Below, piece after piece: positions 52,618 through 64,000 of a DNA stretch of 64,000 bases. Under the pieces are notes generated by a model. It made no database searches. It saw nothing but the letters and a program-made list of their open reading frames with translations, and had not been told where the DNA came from. Origin of the DNA: Vanilla planifolia (taxonomy: Eukaryota; Streptophyta; Magnoliopsida; Asparagales; Orchidaceae). The stretch's first letter is position 1, and each line of letters opens with the position of its first letter. The position numbers were made by a program, and so were the translations under genes. The stretch lies in the NCBI GenBank assembly GCA_023846275.1, contig JAIUJO010000226.1, forward strand, positions 124,001 through 188,000. Reading direction: 5' to 3'.

Positions 52618-54056
52618 CTTTATTCCATTAAATTTTCTTTTTTATTTTTTAATTATATTCATCTTTGCTTTTGGCATGTGTTATGAGAAAATTTATCAGA
52701 TTATTTTGCATTGATTTTCTTATATTTTCATGTAACTTTAAATATCCTCTCATGTGACCTTTAAATCTTATTATTTTATTATATTATATTGTCTTAATTT
52801 ATCTAATTTCAATCTTAATGACAATTTAATTAATATTAATGTAGTAATTTATTACAAATTATGTGTATTTTCTTTGATAATTCATAATAATTCAAAATGA
52901 GCTCTTCTTGAGATGAAACAAAAATCATTGAAATCAAGTCGGCAAGCTCTATCAAATTAAATATTCTTTTATAATTTTGAAATATTTTATTTTCTTATTT
53001 TTTGTCCACCTTCACAAGATATTTCAATTATTACCTGATTTGGAGATTAGGGAAGTTACCTTACATAGCCGTTGTATTTTTTAATGTAGTTTTCCCATGT
53101 AATTTATCAAATTCTTTCAAATTTATCCTTTTATTTATGTTATATTGCTACATAACTCTAATACTTCACTTGTGTGCACCTTACATAAGTTTGATTTTGC
53201 CTTATTAAATTTTTTCAATTTATCATATTTGAGTCTTATTATGTATTTACATAACATTAAAATCATAATTTACTACTCCATAAGCTTATTCAATTTTTTA
53301 ATTAGTAATAATTCAAGGAGTGGTAGGATTTAGAAGAGATAAACATCATTGTACTCATTTAGGCAAGCTTCATCAAATTAAACATTTATTTTTATAATTT
53401 CTAATTTTTTTATTATTCATCCATCTTTTATGAGACATAGATTTGTACCACATTTCTTGATCAAAGATATTAGAATTGATTTCCGTCATTTCAAAAAATA
53501 TTACTTGCCCATAAAATTATCTCATTTCAATAAATTCTTCCTTTTCGTTTGGCTTATTTTCGTGAAAATCGAATTCTCCACTGCTATGACCTTTAAATCA
53601 CTTTGATTTGGCTAATTACATTACTTCAGTCTATCTTATCTTAGCTTCAATATATAATTTCTCAAAATTAAAATTATCATTATTTATTTTTAATTACTTC
53701 TATAATTCGTAATAATTCTAATTGAGGTCTTATAAAGATGAAGGTAATATCATTAGACTAAACCCAAGAAGTTCTATCAATTAAATATTTCTCTTTACTC
53801 TTTTAGATATTATATTTCCAAGCTATTTGTAGGCTTTAGAAATCATTTTGATTTCTTCCTAATTTGAAGATTAAGGATGGCACGAAAGATATTGCTATAC
53901 CTTGGAGTGTAACATTCACATGCAATTTATCATATTTCCTTAAGTTTGTTTAGATTTTCTTATATTACTCAATTATTCTAAATCTACTCTTGTTCTATTT
54001 AAACATCACTTTTATTTTCTCATATTACATTGTTTTAATTTATCTCTATTTTGCTT

Positions 54057-54058
<2 letters not shown>

Positions 54059-54080
<22 letters not shown>
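54059..54080. repeat. (AT)n microsatellite
   Basis: Eleven AT units expand the monomer's TTTAATATATATTTA word. It lies at the same monomer phase as the TA run at 44233-44250, so this word appears prone to slippage. Confidence 0.85.
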
Positions 54081-54087
<7 letters not shown>

Positions 54088-55144
54088 ATTATAAAATATT
54101 AATTTATTTTTTTTGTACTGGTAATTCCATATAATTCTAAACATTGTCAAATCTACACAAAACAAATGTTATTGGACATAATTTTCTAAGCTCTATCAAA
54201 CTATAATTAATTTTCATATTTTTAAATTTGTTATTTTCTATGGTTTTGTCTTGCTTTATGAGACATTTTTATTCATAAATAATTTGTCGACTAAGAATTT
54301 TACACTCAATCTTCTTAATATCATGGAATTCAACTTCCTACATAATTTTCAAATTTTTTTCTTTGATTTTATTACTTTATTGTGAAATACTAATTTCCAT
54401 CCCCTATGAGCCTTACTCCATTTTGGCATAGCTATATTATATTTCTTTAATTATTCTCAATTTAACTATATTATATATATTTTCTTATAAAAATTATTAT
54501 TTTTTTTCTTGTTTTGTTTAGTAATTTATAGTTTTTATATAAATAAGCCTCATTTTATTCATTGAGATCTCTTTATCATAATAAATATTTCTTTATAGTT
54601 TCAAATGTTTTATTTTCTAATTAATTTGCATTCTTTATGAGTTATTTCAATTTACAAGTTATTCAACATTCTATAATGTTAAACATATTCTCATTAGTAT
54701 TTATAACGCAAATTTCTCTTAGAAATTATATTATTTCCTTAAATATTTCACTTTCATATAGTTATATTACATTTCATCTATTTACATTATTATAGATTAA
54801 TATATATTGACTAAATATTAAAGAGATACTTATTATTATTTATGTTTATTTTCTTTGGTCAATCACAATAATTCCACATCATGTCAAATGAATAGAAAAA
54901 AAAAATAATTGGACTGATCTAAATGAGTCTACTCTATTAAATATAAAATTTTATATTTTTTTAAAATTTAATTTTCTCGATTGTTGACATGTTTTTTGAA
55001 AAATTGTTATTCTTAGCAAGTTTAATGATGGAGTTCTACACTTAATCTGCTCAGTATCATAGAATGCAGAATTCTTAAATACTGTATCTTAGTTACATAA
55101 TGTTTTCACTTTCATTTTCATCATGTTAAGTATTAACTCGAAAT

Positions 55145-55418
55145 CTCTTATGAAACAAATATAAAATTTAATATTTAAATGAATATAGCTTCTTGAAGCT
55201 AGTTTAATGATGTTTTATCTATTAAATTTAGACTTTGTTTCAAATTACAATAAATTATGAAAGTAAATAAACATAAATAACAAATAATTAACTTTTTGTT
55301 TTAAATAAATTTATATTAAAGATAAAATTATTTAACTTGAAAGCATGTAACATAACCAAATGAAAGGCATGTAAATGTCTCAATAAAGGAGAATAGAGCT
55401 ATATAGTAATATAGTAAA
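55145..55418 (-). repeat. Inverted satellite segment in copy B (about 270 bp)
   Basis: Forward sequence changes to reverse-complement monomer near 55145, after GTATTAACTCGAAATC. It then runs through AATTTAATATTTAAATGAA, TTTAATGATGTTTTATC, ACTTTGTTTCAAATTAC and ACATAACCAAATGAAAGG. It returns to forward orientation near 55418 at AATATTATTATTTATGCTT. Size, phase and both joints match the segment at 47600-47868, with an offset of about 7.55 kb. Confidence 0.82.
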
Positions 55419-56195
55419 ATAATATTATTATTTATGCTTATTTATTCTACTATTCACTATATATCCAAACAAAGTCTAACAGAGACATTGTTGATACAAG
55501 TACACTCATTATGATGAGCTGTAATGAATTGAATATTTTTTATATGTTTAATTGTTTTAATTTGTGACATTTTGGCAAATTTTATAAGACATTTTAGTAC
55601 TTTCATTCTTTGTCGATTGAGTTTTCTATACTTGATCTCTTTACCATTTGGGAAGCAATGTCTTAACACAATTTGTATCATTTTTTAAATTTTAAGCTTT
55701 GATTTGGTTATATTACTGTAAAACTCTAATTCTCTTCTCCTGTGACCTTCACTTCACTTTGATTTATTGCATTACCTTAGTTTATCTCATTTTAGCTTTA
55801 AAATATATTTACTTATTGATAAAATAATATTTTATTATTATTTAAGTTTACTATCACTCGTAATTTGTAGTAATTTTGAACACGGTCTAATGTTGATGAA
55901 ACAAAAATCTTTAGACACTTCTCTTTGAGCTCTATCTAATTAAATATTTATTTTTATATTTTAAATTTTCTTATATTCTTATAATTTAAAATTGTTTATG
56001 AGGTATTTCAATTCATACCTAAAGCAATGATTGAGGATGTTACACTCTATCTCATCAACATTTAGGAGTGTAGCTTTATTATACAATATATCTCATTTGT
56101 ACAATTCTTTTATTTTTATTTTTTTATAGTAATTTGAAACCCTATTTTTCCTCTCCTATGACCTACATCGCTTTAATTGTTTAATTCTATTACAC

Positions 56196-56212
56196 CATTT
56201 ATCTTGTTGGCA
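56196..56212 (+). other. Internally deleted satellite monomer (joint)
   Basis: TTACACCATTTATCTTG is followed at once by TTGGCATTGGTTGGACAAAC. The TTAGCTTTAATATATATTTAC and GTAATTCATAG parts are missing. This accounts for the drop of about 128 bases in offset between the two higher-order copies. Confidence 0.65.
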
Positions 56213-57180
56213 TTGGTTGGACAAACTTTAACCAATTAGATATTCATTATTACATTTTTTATTGTATTAATTTTTTGGTACATTTTGTTTGATATTTATA
56301 TTTTAATTTTATTTTATGATTAAGAATGTTACACTTGATCTTATTTAAATCGTGGAATGTAATTTTTTTACTATTTATTTTATTTCTTCAAAATTTTTTG
56401 TTAGATTTTTGTATAATGCTATGTAAACTGAAAGCTTCTCTCATGTGACCAAAACATTGCTTTGATTTTGTGTTATTACATTGCTTAAATTTATCTTATT
56501 TTAGCTTTAATTTACATTTATATATATACTTAATAATTTTTTTTGTTATTTATGTTGAATTACTTTGGTAATTCATTGCAATTCAAAGCGAGTCTAATGT
56601 TGACTTCACCATCACCATTAGGGTCATCTCAACGAGCTCTATGCAATTAAAAATGCTTTTTTTTTATAATTTTGTATATTTTTAATACTATTTTGGCATA
56701 TTTTTTGAGTCATTTCTTTTCATACATAATTTCACAATCATAAATGTTACACACCATCAACTTATTATTCTAGCATGCAGGTTTTTTATATACTTTATCT
56801 CATTTCTTCAACTTTTTTTCTTTGTATTGGTTTTATTACAATGTTACACTAAGTCTCCTCTTGCTTGACCTTTAAAATTTCTTTATTTTTTATATTAAAC
56901 TTCTAAAATTTATCTTTATTTAGGTTTAATGTAAACTTTCTTAATATTAAAATAATAATATTTTTATTTTTTTACTAATTATTTTTGCAATTTATAATAT
57001 TGCAAATGAGGTCTGATATAAACAAAACAAATGATATTTGGATCATGAAAACAAGCATTATTCAATTAAATATTTATATATGTATATATATTTGTTTTTT
57101 ATATTTTTAAATATTGTTTCTTTGTATTTTCTTTTTTTATAAGGTATATTGAATTGTTTCTTATTTGATAATAGTGAAAA

Positions 57181-60100
57181 TTAAACTTGATCTCCTTACT
57201 ATCATAGAATTAAAATTTCCTATAGAATTGACCTTAGTTTTTTAATTTTTTTCCTTTGATTTGGTTATATTACTCTGTGAATTTATTTCTCCTCATATGT
57301 GACCTTTGCATTGCTTTAATTTAGATATGATAAATTGCTTTAATTTCTCATATTTAACCTTTAATAAATGTCAAAGTAATGTTAAAATAATAATTATTTA
57401 TAACTTAACCTTATTTAACTCTGTTACTCATAGTAATTTCAAACTAAGACTAATGGAGATGAACCAAAAGTCATTGGACTTATCTCGACAAGCTTTATTT
57501 ATTGAAATGATTATTTTTATCTTTTTAAATATTTTATTTTCAAAGGTTTTGACATGTTTTTTCCAAGGATTTTGATTTGTACTTGATTTTATTTTGATGA
57601 ATGTTACACACGTTCTCTATAGTATCATGGAATGTTGTTATCTTATACTACTGATCTTATTTTTTGAATTTTTCTATTGTTTCATTTTGTTATTTTACTA
57701 TGCCACTCTAAAGCTCACCTCATTTGATCTATGAATCAACCTTTTTTGGCAATATAAAATATCTCCAATTTATCCCAATTTAGTGTTAATATATATTTAC
57801 TTAATATAAAAAGAATAATTTATTACAACTTATGCTTGTTTAGTTTTATAATTCATAGTAATTCCAAATGGCATTAGATTGACATCAATTAAACATCATT
57901 TCGCTCTTCTTAATGAGCTATGCTACATAAACTATTTATTTTAATAATTTTAAGAATTTGTATTTTTATGATTCGTGTAGCCTTTATAAGCTATTCTACT
58001 CGTACCTCATTTGACAATTTACAGTGTTATCCCTTATCTCATTAGTATTTTGGAAAATAACTTTCCGAAAATCTTTATCACATTTTTACAAATATTTTTT
58101 TATGATTTTATTATGTTGTATTGCTACAATTTATCTACTTGAAACTTTAACATATATTTACTTAATATTATTATTATAATTATACATGCTTATTTATTTT
58201 AATAATTAAAAGTAATCCTAATTCAGGTTCAACATAGATGATATTAACGTCATTACTCTCACCTAAAATAGCTCTATCAAATTAAACTCAAATTCATCTC
58301 TTGTGCAACCATTACTTTACTTTCAATTAGTTATATTATATTGCTTTAGTTTTTCTTTGTTCATCTTTAATATATATCTAATTAATATTAAAACATTAAT
58401 TTGCTAATATTTTTTTATTTAGTTTGTTAGTTCATAATATTTAAAAAAGAGGTATAATGGAGATGAAATAAACGTTGTTAGACTCACATCAATGAGCTTT
58501 ATCAAATTAATCTTTTTGATATTTTTAGTTACTTTTTTAAAGGTTTTTTTTGTTTTTTAATCAAAAATTTCTAATAGTTTGGCATTATGATTAAGGATAC
58601 AACATTCAATCTCTTTAATATCTTAAACTGTAACTTTCTCATATAATTCTTCTCTTTTCCTTACATTTTTTTCTTTGTTTAGTAAAATTAATATGAAAAT
58701 CCAATTGTCTACTTTTTTACATTTATGTTGCTTGGATTTGGTTAATATATTACAATATCTTAAATTATCACATTCGAACTATAAATATGTTGACATAAGA
58801 TTAAAATAATAATTAATTATTATTGACATGTAATTTATTTGGCAATTCATAATTATTCTAAATGTGGACTCATGGAAATAAAACAAATACCATTACACTT
58901 GCCTTGATGAGCTCCATCAAATTAACTATTCAATCTGATTATTTTAAAAATCTTTATTTTCAAGTCTTTAGGCATTCTTCATATGACATTTGGCTTTGTA
59001 TCTTATTTAATGATTGAAGATATTTCACTTGATCTTCTTAGTATCCTGGAGTGGACTTATGCCATATAATTTACCTGATTTCATCAGATCTTTTTGTTTA
59101 ATTTAGTCATATAGCTTTGAAACTATAATTCTCATCTCATATGCCCTTTACATTACTGCCAATTGGTTTAATTATATTTCATTAGTCTTTCTCATTTTAG
59201 CTTTAATTTTTATCTACTTGTCATTAATATTATACTTTATTATTACTATTTAGTTTTCTTTACTTTGTGAGTTCATAATATTTCTAAATGGCATCCATCA
59301 GAGACAAAGTAGTAGTCAGTTCACTTCAACGAGCTCTATAAATTAAATATTTATGCTTATATTTTTTAATTATTTTATTTTGTATGGATTTTAAATCGTT
59401 TATGGGATAGTTTTCTTTACACTTATTTGATTGTTGAAGATGTCAGACATAATAATCTCAGAATAGTGGAAGGTAACTTTCCTAAAAAATTTATATCATT
59501 TTTTAATTTTTTCTATCACTTTTGCTATATTACTACAAAACTATGACTATCTTATTATATAACCGTCTCATCATATTGATTTGGTTAAATTTCATTATTT
59601 TAATTAATCTAATTTTAGATTTTAGACATATTTATAAACTAAAAAAATAATAATTAATTTATTATTTATGCTTAATATCATTGCTAATTTTGAGTAATCA
59701 TAACAAGGTCAAAGAAAGAGAAACATAATGACATCAGACTCTTCTCCCAGAGCTATGTCTAATTAAATATTCATTTTTATATTTTTTAAATAATTTATTT
59801 TCTAGTGTTGTGGTATATTTTATTAGATATTTTAATTCATGACTTATATAATGATCAAGGATATTATACTCTATCTCTTTGGTATCTTTATGTGTTGTTT
59901 TATTGAATAATATATCATATCTCTTAAAAGCTTTTGCTTTGATTTGGTTATACTACTATGAATATGTAATTTTCGTCTAGTGTGACCTTATACATCACTT
60001 TGATGTGATTATATTACATTATTTCGATTTTCTTTATTTCTATTTTAATATATCTACTTAATAATAAAATAATACATTGTTATTATTTGTTTTATTTACA

Positions 60101-61529
60101 TTGGTATAACACTTTTATTTTGAATAAAGTCTAATTGAGAAGAAAAAATTTCATTAGGCCATTCTCGATAGCTCTATCTAATTAGATTTCCATTTTATAT
60201 CTTTTAGATATTTTATTTTCTAAGTATTTGGCATTATTTTGTTGACCATTGACTAGTACTTTCTTTGTATTGAGGATGTCAAGCTCAATTTCTTAAGTGC
60301 ATTAAAATGCAACTTCTACAGATAACTTATTTCATTATATTTAAATCATTTTCATTGATTAAGTTATGTTAATACAAAAATCTACATCAACTCATCTATG
60401 ACCTTTACATTGCATTGATTTAATTTTATTATATTTCTTCAATTTATGTTAATGAAGCTTTAATAAATATTTACTTAAAGATAAATTTTAATTTATTTTT
60501 TATAAATATTTATTTTTGTAATTTATAGTTATTCAAAATGAAATCTCATTGAGATGAAACATGCATTATTATTCTTGTTATGAAAAGTTCTATGCACTTT
60601 GACAATGTTTATGGTACATTTGATTCATAAGTTATTTTAGGATCAACAATTTTATACTTGAACTTCTTAAAATCTTGGTATATAAATTTCCTATATAGTT
60701 TATCTTATTTCTTCAAATTTTACATTTTTATTAGGTTGCATTACTATGAAATTGTAACCCTTCTCTTGTTTAAGCTCTGTTTCATGTTGATTTAATTATA
60801 TTACATTGTTTTAATTTATCTCATTTCAATTTCAATATTAATTTATTAATAAAATAATAACTTGTAATTACTTTTTCTTATTTAATTTTAAAACTAATAA
60901 TAATTCCAAATTAGGTTTGATAGCAACTAAAGAAATATTGTTAGAATAGAAACGTCCCAATGAGCTCTATGTAATTGTGTAGTTATTTTAGTTTTTTTAA
61001 TGTTTTTTAAGGCTTAAGCTTATTTTACAAGAAACTTGATTCTTGTAAAATTTGATGATTAAACAAGTTACAGTAATCTCCATGGTATCGTGGTGTGTAA
61101 CGTTCTTATACAAGTAGTTATTTTTTGTAAAAGTTTCTTTTAGATTAAGCTAAATTATTATGATATTCTAAATATCCTCTAATGTGATCAATATATTTCT
61201 TTTCTTAGTGATGTTATATTACTTTGATTTATCTAATTTCAACTTTAATATATTCTTGCTTTATATTAAAAATAATTTTTATTTTTATATTTATATACCT
61301 TTGTATTTCACATTATTTCCAAACATGGTTTGGTATAAGCAAAACAAAGATCATTGGACACTTATTGATGAGTAATATCCAATGAAATACTCGATTTTTC
61401 TTAGATACTTTGTAATATAACATGAATAGATCTCCCTGTTGATTTTGTAATTATTAGTAATTATGCATAAATATAGATGATCAAGGTTGTTATGCTTGAT
61501 CTTCTTATTATCATGAATGCCACTTTCAC
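57181..61529 (+). repeat. AT-rich satellite, about 415-bp monomers, distal forward part
   Basis: Head-to-tail monomers continue in forward orientation with GATGAG-type landmarks at 57912, 58491, 58906, 60959 and 61367. The clean intervals are 415 (58491 to 58906) and 408 (60959 to 61367). Individual units are strongly diverged, and I could not place this part convincingly on the 7.5-kb higher-order register. Open frames such as 57306-57575 and 61184-61375 fall at similar monomer positions and share an F/N/I/Y-rich pattern. They are reading frames of the repeat and not genes. Confidence 0.88.
58279..58290 (+). other. Internally deleted satellite monomer (joint)
   Basis: GCTCTATCAAATTAAACTC is joined to AAATTCATCTCTTGTGCAACC, which skips about 200 bases of monomer. 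The lost part resembles the loss at about 44362 and may reflect recombination between the A+T-rich words at its edges. Confidence 0.7.
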
Positions 61530-61540
61530 AAAGAAATGAG
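61520..61540. other. Satellite orientation switch
   Basis: Up to about 61528 the monomer reads forward (GATGATCAAGGTTGTTATG, then GAATGCCACTTTCAC). Directly after that it reads AAAGAAATGAGATAAA, the reverse complement of the TTTATCTCATTTCTT part that should have followed in the forward direction. All later monomers are inverted. The two halves therefore meet head to head at nearly the same monomer phase, like a fold-back. Confidence 0.82.
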
Positions 61541-64000
61541 ATAAAAAGAGTTTCCTTGTAATATAATCATTAAATATGGTATAAAGTGACATAGTAATAT
61601 AAACATTAAATAGAGTGTTACTATAATATAACAATTAAATTTTAAACTGATAATTTAATTATATATAGTTCATTATAATGACTCTAATGATGTTTGATTC
61701 TTGATCTAACCTCATTTAAAATTACTTAGAACAACCAATGTAAAGAAGTGTTAATAATAAAAATTTATTACAATAATATTAAGTAAATATATATTAAGAT
61801 TGAAATGATATAAATAAAGGCAATGCAATATAACCAAATCAAAGACTTGTAAACTTTGCATGGTAGTGATTTAGAGTTACATAAAAATTTATCCAAATCA
61901 AAAATCCTTTTTAAATAAATTAGGTATTTGTATGAGAATGTTGCACCTAAGATACATAATAGTTTGAGTGTAATATTCTCGATCATCAAATTAGATACAC
62001 AAAAAAATATCATGTGTTGTGCACAAAAACAGTAAAAAAAATAAATATTTACAACGATAAAAACAATATGCAATTTGATAGAGCTGAATGAAATAAATCA
62101 AGAAAAAAGTTCGTCATTTATATCAGACATTGTTAGGAATTTTTCCTAATTAGCAAAGTAAATCAGAAAAAATAATAATAAAATCTTATTTTCATATTTA
62201 GTAAATATATATTAATTTTGAAATAAGTTAAATTGAAGAAATATAATATAACAAAATCAAAGTGATGTTGTCGTAACATGAGAGGAGATTTAGAGTTACA
62301 TAATAGTACAACCAAATAAAAGAAAATTTTTAAAAAATAAGATAAATTGTACTCGAATGTTACCTTCCAGTATACCAAGGACATTGAGTGAGTTAATCCA
62401 TGATTATCAAATCAAGTATCCAAACATCTTGTAAAGTTTAACAAATCTAGGGAGATTAAAATATTTAAAAAATATTAAAATAAATATTTAATTTTGTAAT
62501 ACTCATCGAGATGAGCCTAATAATATTTTTTTATTTTAATAGAACCCTAATTTAAATAATTGAGAATCACCAAAGTAAACATTACTATTATTAAAATAAT
62601 TTTTCATGTTATGTAAATATATATTAAATCTAAAATAAGATAAATTAAAGCAATATAATATAATTAAATGAAAGGAAAGTAAATGTCACATGAGATGCAA
62701 TTTGTAATTACATAGAAAAATAAACAAATGAATGAACAAAAATTGAAAAAATGATATAAAATATATAGGAAAGCTGCTTTGCAGGAAATTAAGGAGATTA
62801 TGTCAAACATCAAATATCATAAAATTATATGCAAATCAAAATAGTTGTTAAAGTGCAACCAAATCCTAGAAATTAAAATATTTAAAAATATAGAATTGAA
62901 TTTTTAATTTGATGAACCTAAATGAGATGAGTAATGATGTTTGTTTGGTCACAACCAAACCCCATTTTGAATTATTGTGACATTCCAAAGTAAATAAGAA
63001 TAAATAATAACAAATTTTAAGTTTAATATTAAGTAAATATTTATTAAAGCTAAAATAAAAGAACTTAAAGTTATGCAATATAATAAAAACAAGGTGATGT
63101 AATGGTCAAAGAGAGAAAATTTAGAGTTAAATTGTAATACAACCAAATCATAATGAAACATTTGAAGAAAGGAGACAAATTGTGAGGAAAAGTTACATTA
63201 TAAGATATTAAAGAGATTGAGTGTAACATTCTCGATAAATAAATAAGCTATGAAATGAAATATCTCATAAAGAGTGGAAAAAAATAAACAAATATTTATA
63301 GTTATATTGATGAATATTTATTTCACTATTACTCCTCAAGAAGGGCACAAGAACATCTTTTTCATCACAATTAGACCTTGTTTGGAATTTCTATGAATAA
63401 AACAACAATAATAATAAATTATTATTTTTATATTAAAAATTTGCATTATACCTAAATGATATATATTGAAGCAATGTGACATAAGAAAATCAAAGTAGTG
63501 AAAATGACACATTAGAGAAGCTTTAGAAGTTTTTAGTAAAATATAAAAAATTCATTTTAAGGAGCTACAAAGCCATTAAAAAAATATTTGAAAATTTAAA
63601 AATAAAAATTTAAAAATAAATTAAAAAAATGTAATATAACAAAACAAAATAGTAATGTACAAGGCAATCGATAAGAGAATTAGAGTTTGATAATAATATA
63701 ACGAAAATTAGGTGAAAACTTTAAACAAATGAGATAAATTGAATGGGAAAGTCTTAGTCCTAAGTACTAAGGACATCAAGTGCAACATCCTTAATTATCA
63801 AATAATGTCCAAATAACAATGACACATAATGTATGCCAAAGTCATATAAACATACTTCAAAATATAGTAATAAATGTTTAAATGGATAGTTTTCATTAAA
63901 GTGAAAGCATTGACTTGTACTTCATCATAATCAAACAGTGTATCTAATTATTGTGAATTATAAAAGGAAAAAAATACTAAATAAAAGTAAAACATTATTT
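61530..64000 (-). repeat. AT-rich satellite in inverted orientation, to window end
   Basis: About six monomers lie in reverse-complement order. The word GATTTAGAGTTA, the complement of TAACTCTAAATC, recurs at 61868, 62287 and 63118. These intervals are 419 and 831, that is one and two monomers. TTAGACCTTGTTTGGAATT near 63373 and AACATTCTCGATAAA near 63224 are complements of forward words. Minus-strand open frames at 62866-63078 and 62163-62384 read like the plus-strand frame at 47233-47475, sharing for example CYYL.LFTL..HN, which confirms the inversion. They are repeat-derived and not genes. The block runs out of the window. Confidence 0.88.

Larger units (their letters stand above)
51961..57180 (+). 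repeat. Higher-order satellite unit, copy B (matched part)
   Basis: This is the downstream partner of the 44.4-kb unit, and its landmark pairs are given there. Strong local matches include the word CCATCAC in ACCATCACCATTAGGGTCATCTC-like context at 56609 and the variant GACACTTC core at 55914. Both of these differ from the usual TTGGACTCATC in the same way in the two units. Offset falls by about 128 between 56157 and 56325 because a monomer in copy B is truncated near 56203. Matching becomes unconvincing after about 57.1 kb, and copy B does not clearly contain the young monomer triplet of copy A. Divergence between the units is high, by eye roughly a quarter to a third of positions. No gene is present. 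Confidence 0.7.

Noticed and set aside
57306..57575. 89-codon open frame on + in the AT-rich block, similar in part to frames at 61184-61375 and 47233-47475
   Set aside because: The similarity is due to the shared satellite monomer. Frames are broken in most copies, so there is no sign of selection for coding.
61768..62073. 101-codon open frame on - with hydrophobic stretches like membrane segments
   Set aside because: It lies wholly in inverted 415-bp monomers. A+T-rich DNA yields Phe/Ile/Leu/Tyr-rich frames that mimic membrane segments, and neighbouring monomers have stops at the same place.
39113..64000. CRISPR-like array of direct repeats
   Set aside because: Unit length is about 415 bp, whole units are related with no unique spacers, and there are no associated genes.

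Overview
No gene, RNA gene or recognisable transposon could be supported anywhere in these 64 kb. The window is two adjoining blocks of eukaryotic repetitive DNA, most likely constitutive heterochromatin. The clade cannot be named from sequence alone. Block sizes, divergence and the lack of coding exclude a bacterial, organellar or viral chromosome as the natural reading.

Block 1 (1 to about 39112) is a degenerate GT-rich simple-sequence array. For 39 kb the given strand is built from GTGTG, GCATG, TATG and TTTG words, with the CA-rich complement below and no strand switch that I could see. Inside it lies a direct tandem duplication of about 9 kb: copy 1 at about 17010-25985 and copy 2 at about 25986-33530. 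The copies differ at roughly 4% of positions where I compared them by hand. Copy 2 lacks 1458 bases that copy 1 has. The many long open frames here, Cys/Val/Met/His-rich on + and His/Thr-rich on -, are by-products of stop-poor simple sequence.

Block 2 (about 39113-64000) is a very A+T-rich satellite made of strongly diverged monomers of about 415 bp in head-to-tail order. The monomers lie in one orientation up to about 61530 and in the opposite orientation from there to the window end. I find a higher-order period of about 7.5 kb (about 18 monomers): landmarks between 44.4 and 49.8 kb recur between 52.0 and 57.1 kb. Both copies carry a small inverted segment at the same place (47600-47868 and 55145-55418). 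A younger local amplification of three closely related monomers lies at 49.87-51.12 kb.

The two blocks meet at about 39108-39117 with no visible transition, and the break falls inside a satellite monomer. That points to an insertion or a rearrangement breakpoint. The window therefore records array turnover at several scales: base-level simple-repeat growth, 18-bp and 42-bp minisatellite steps, 415-bp monomers, 7.5-kb higher-order units, a 9-kb tandem duplication, and inversions. Nothing here suggests genes working together. If there is an undescribed system in the window, it is the composite repeat architecture itself.
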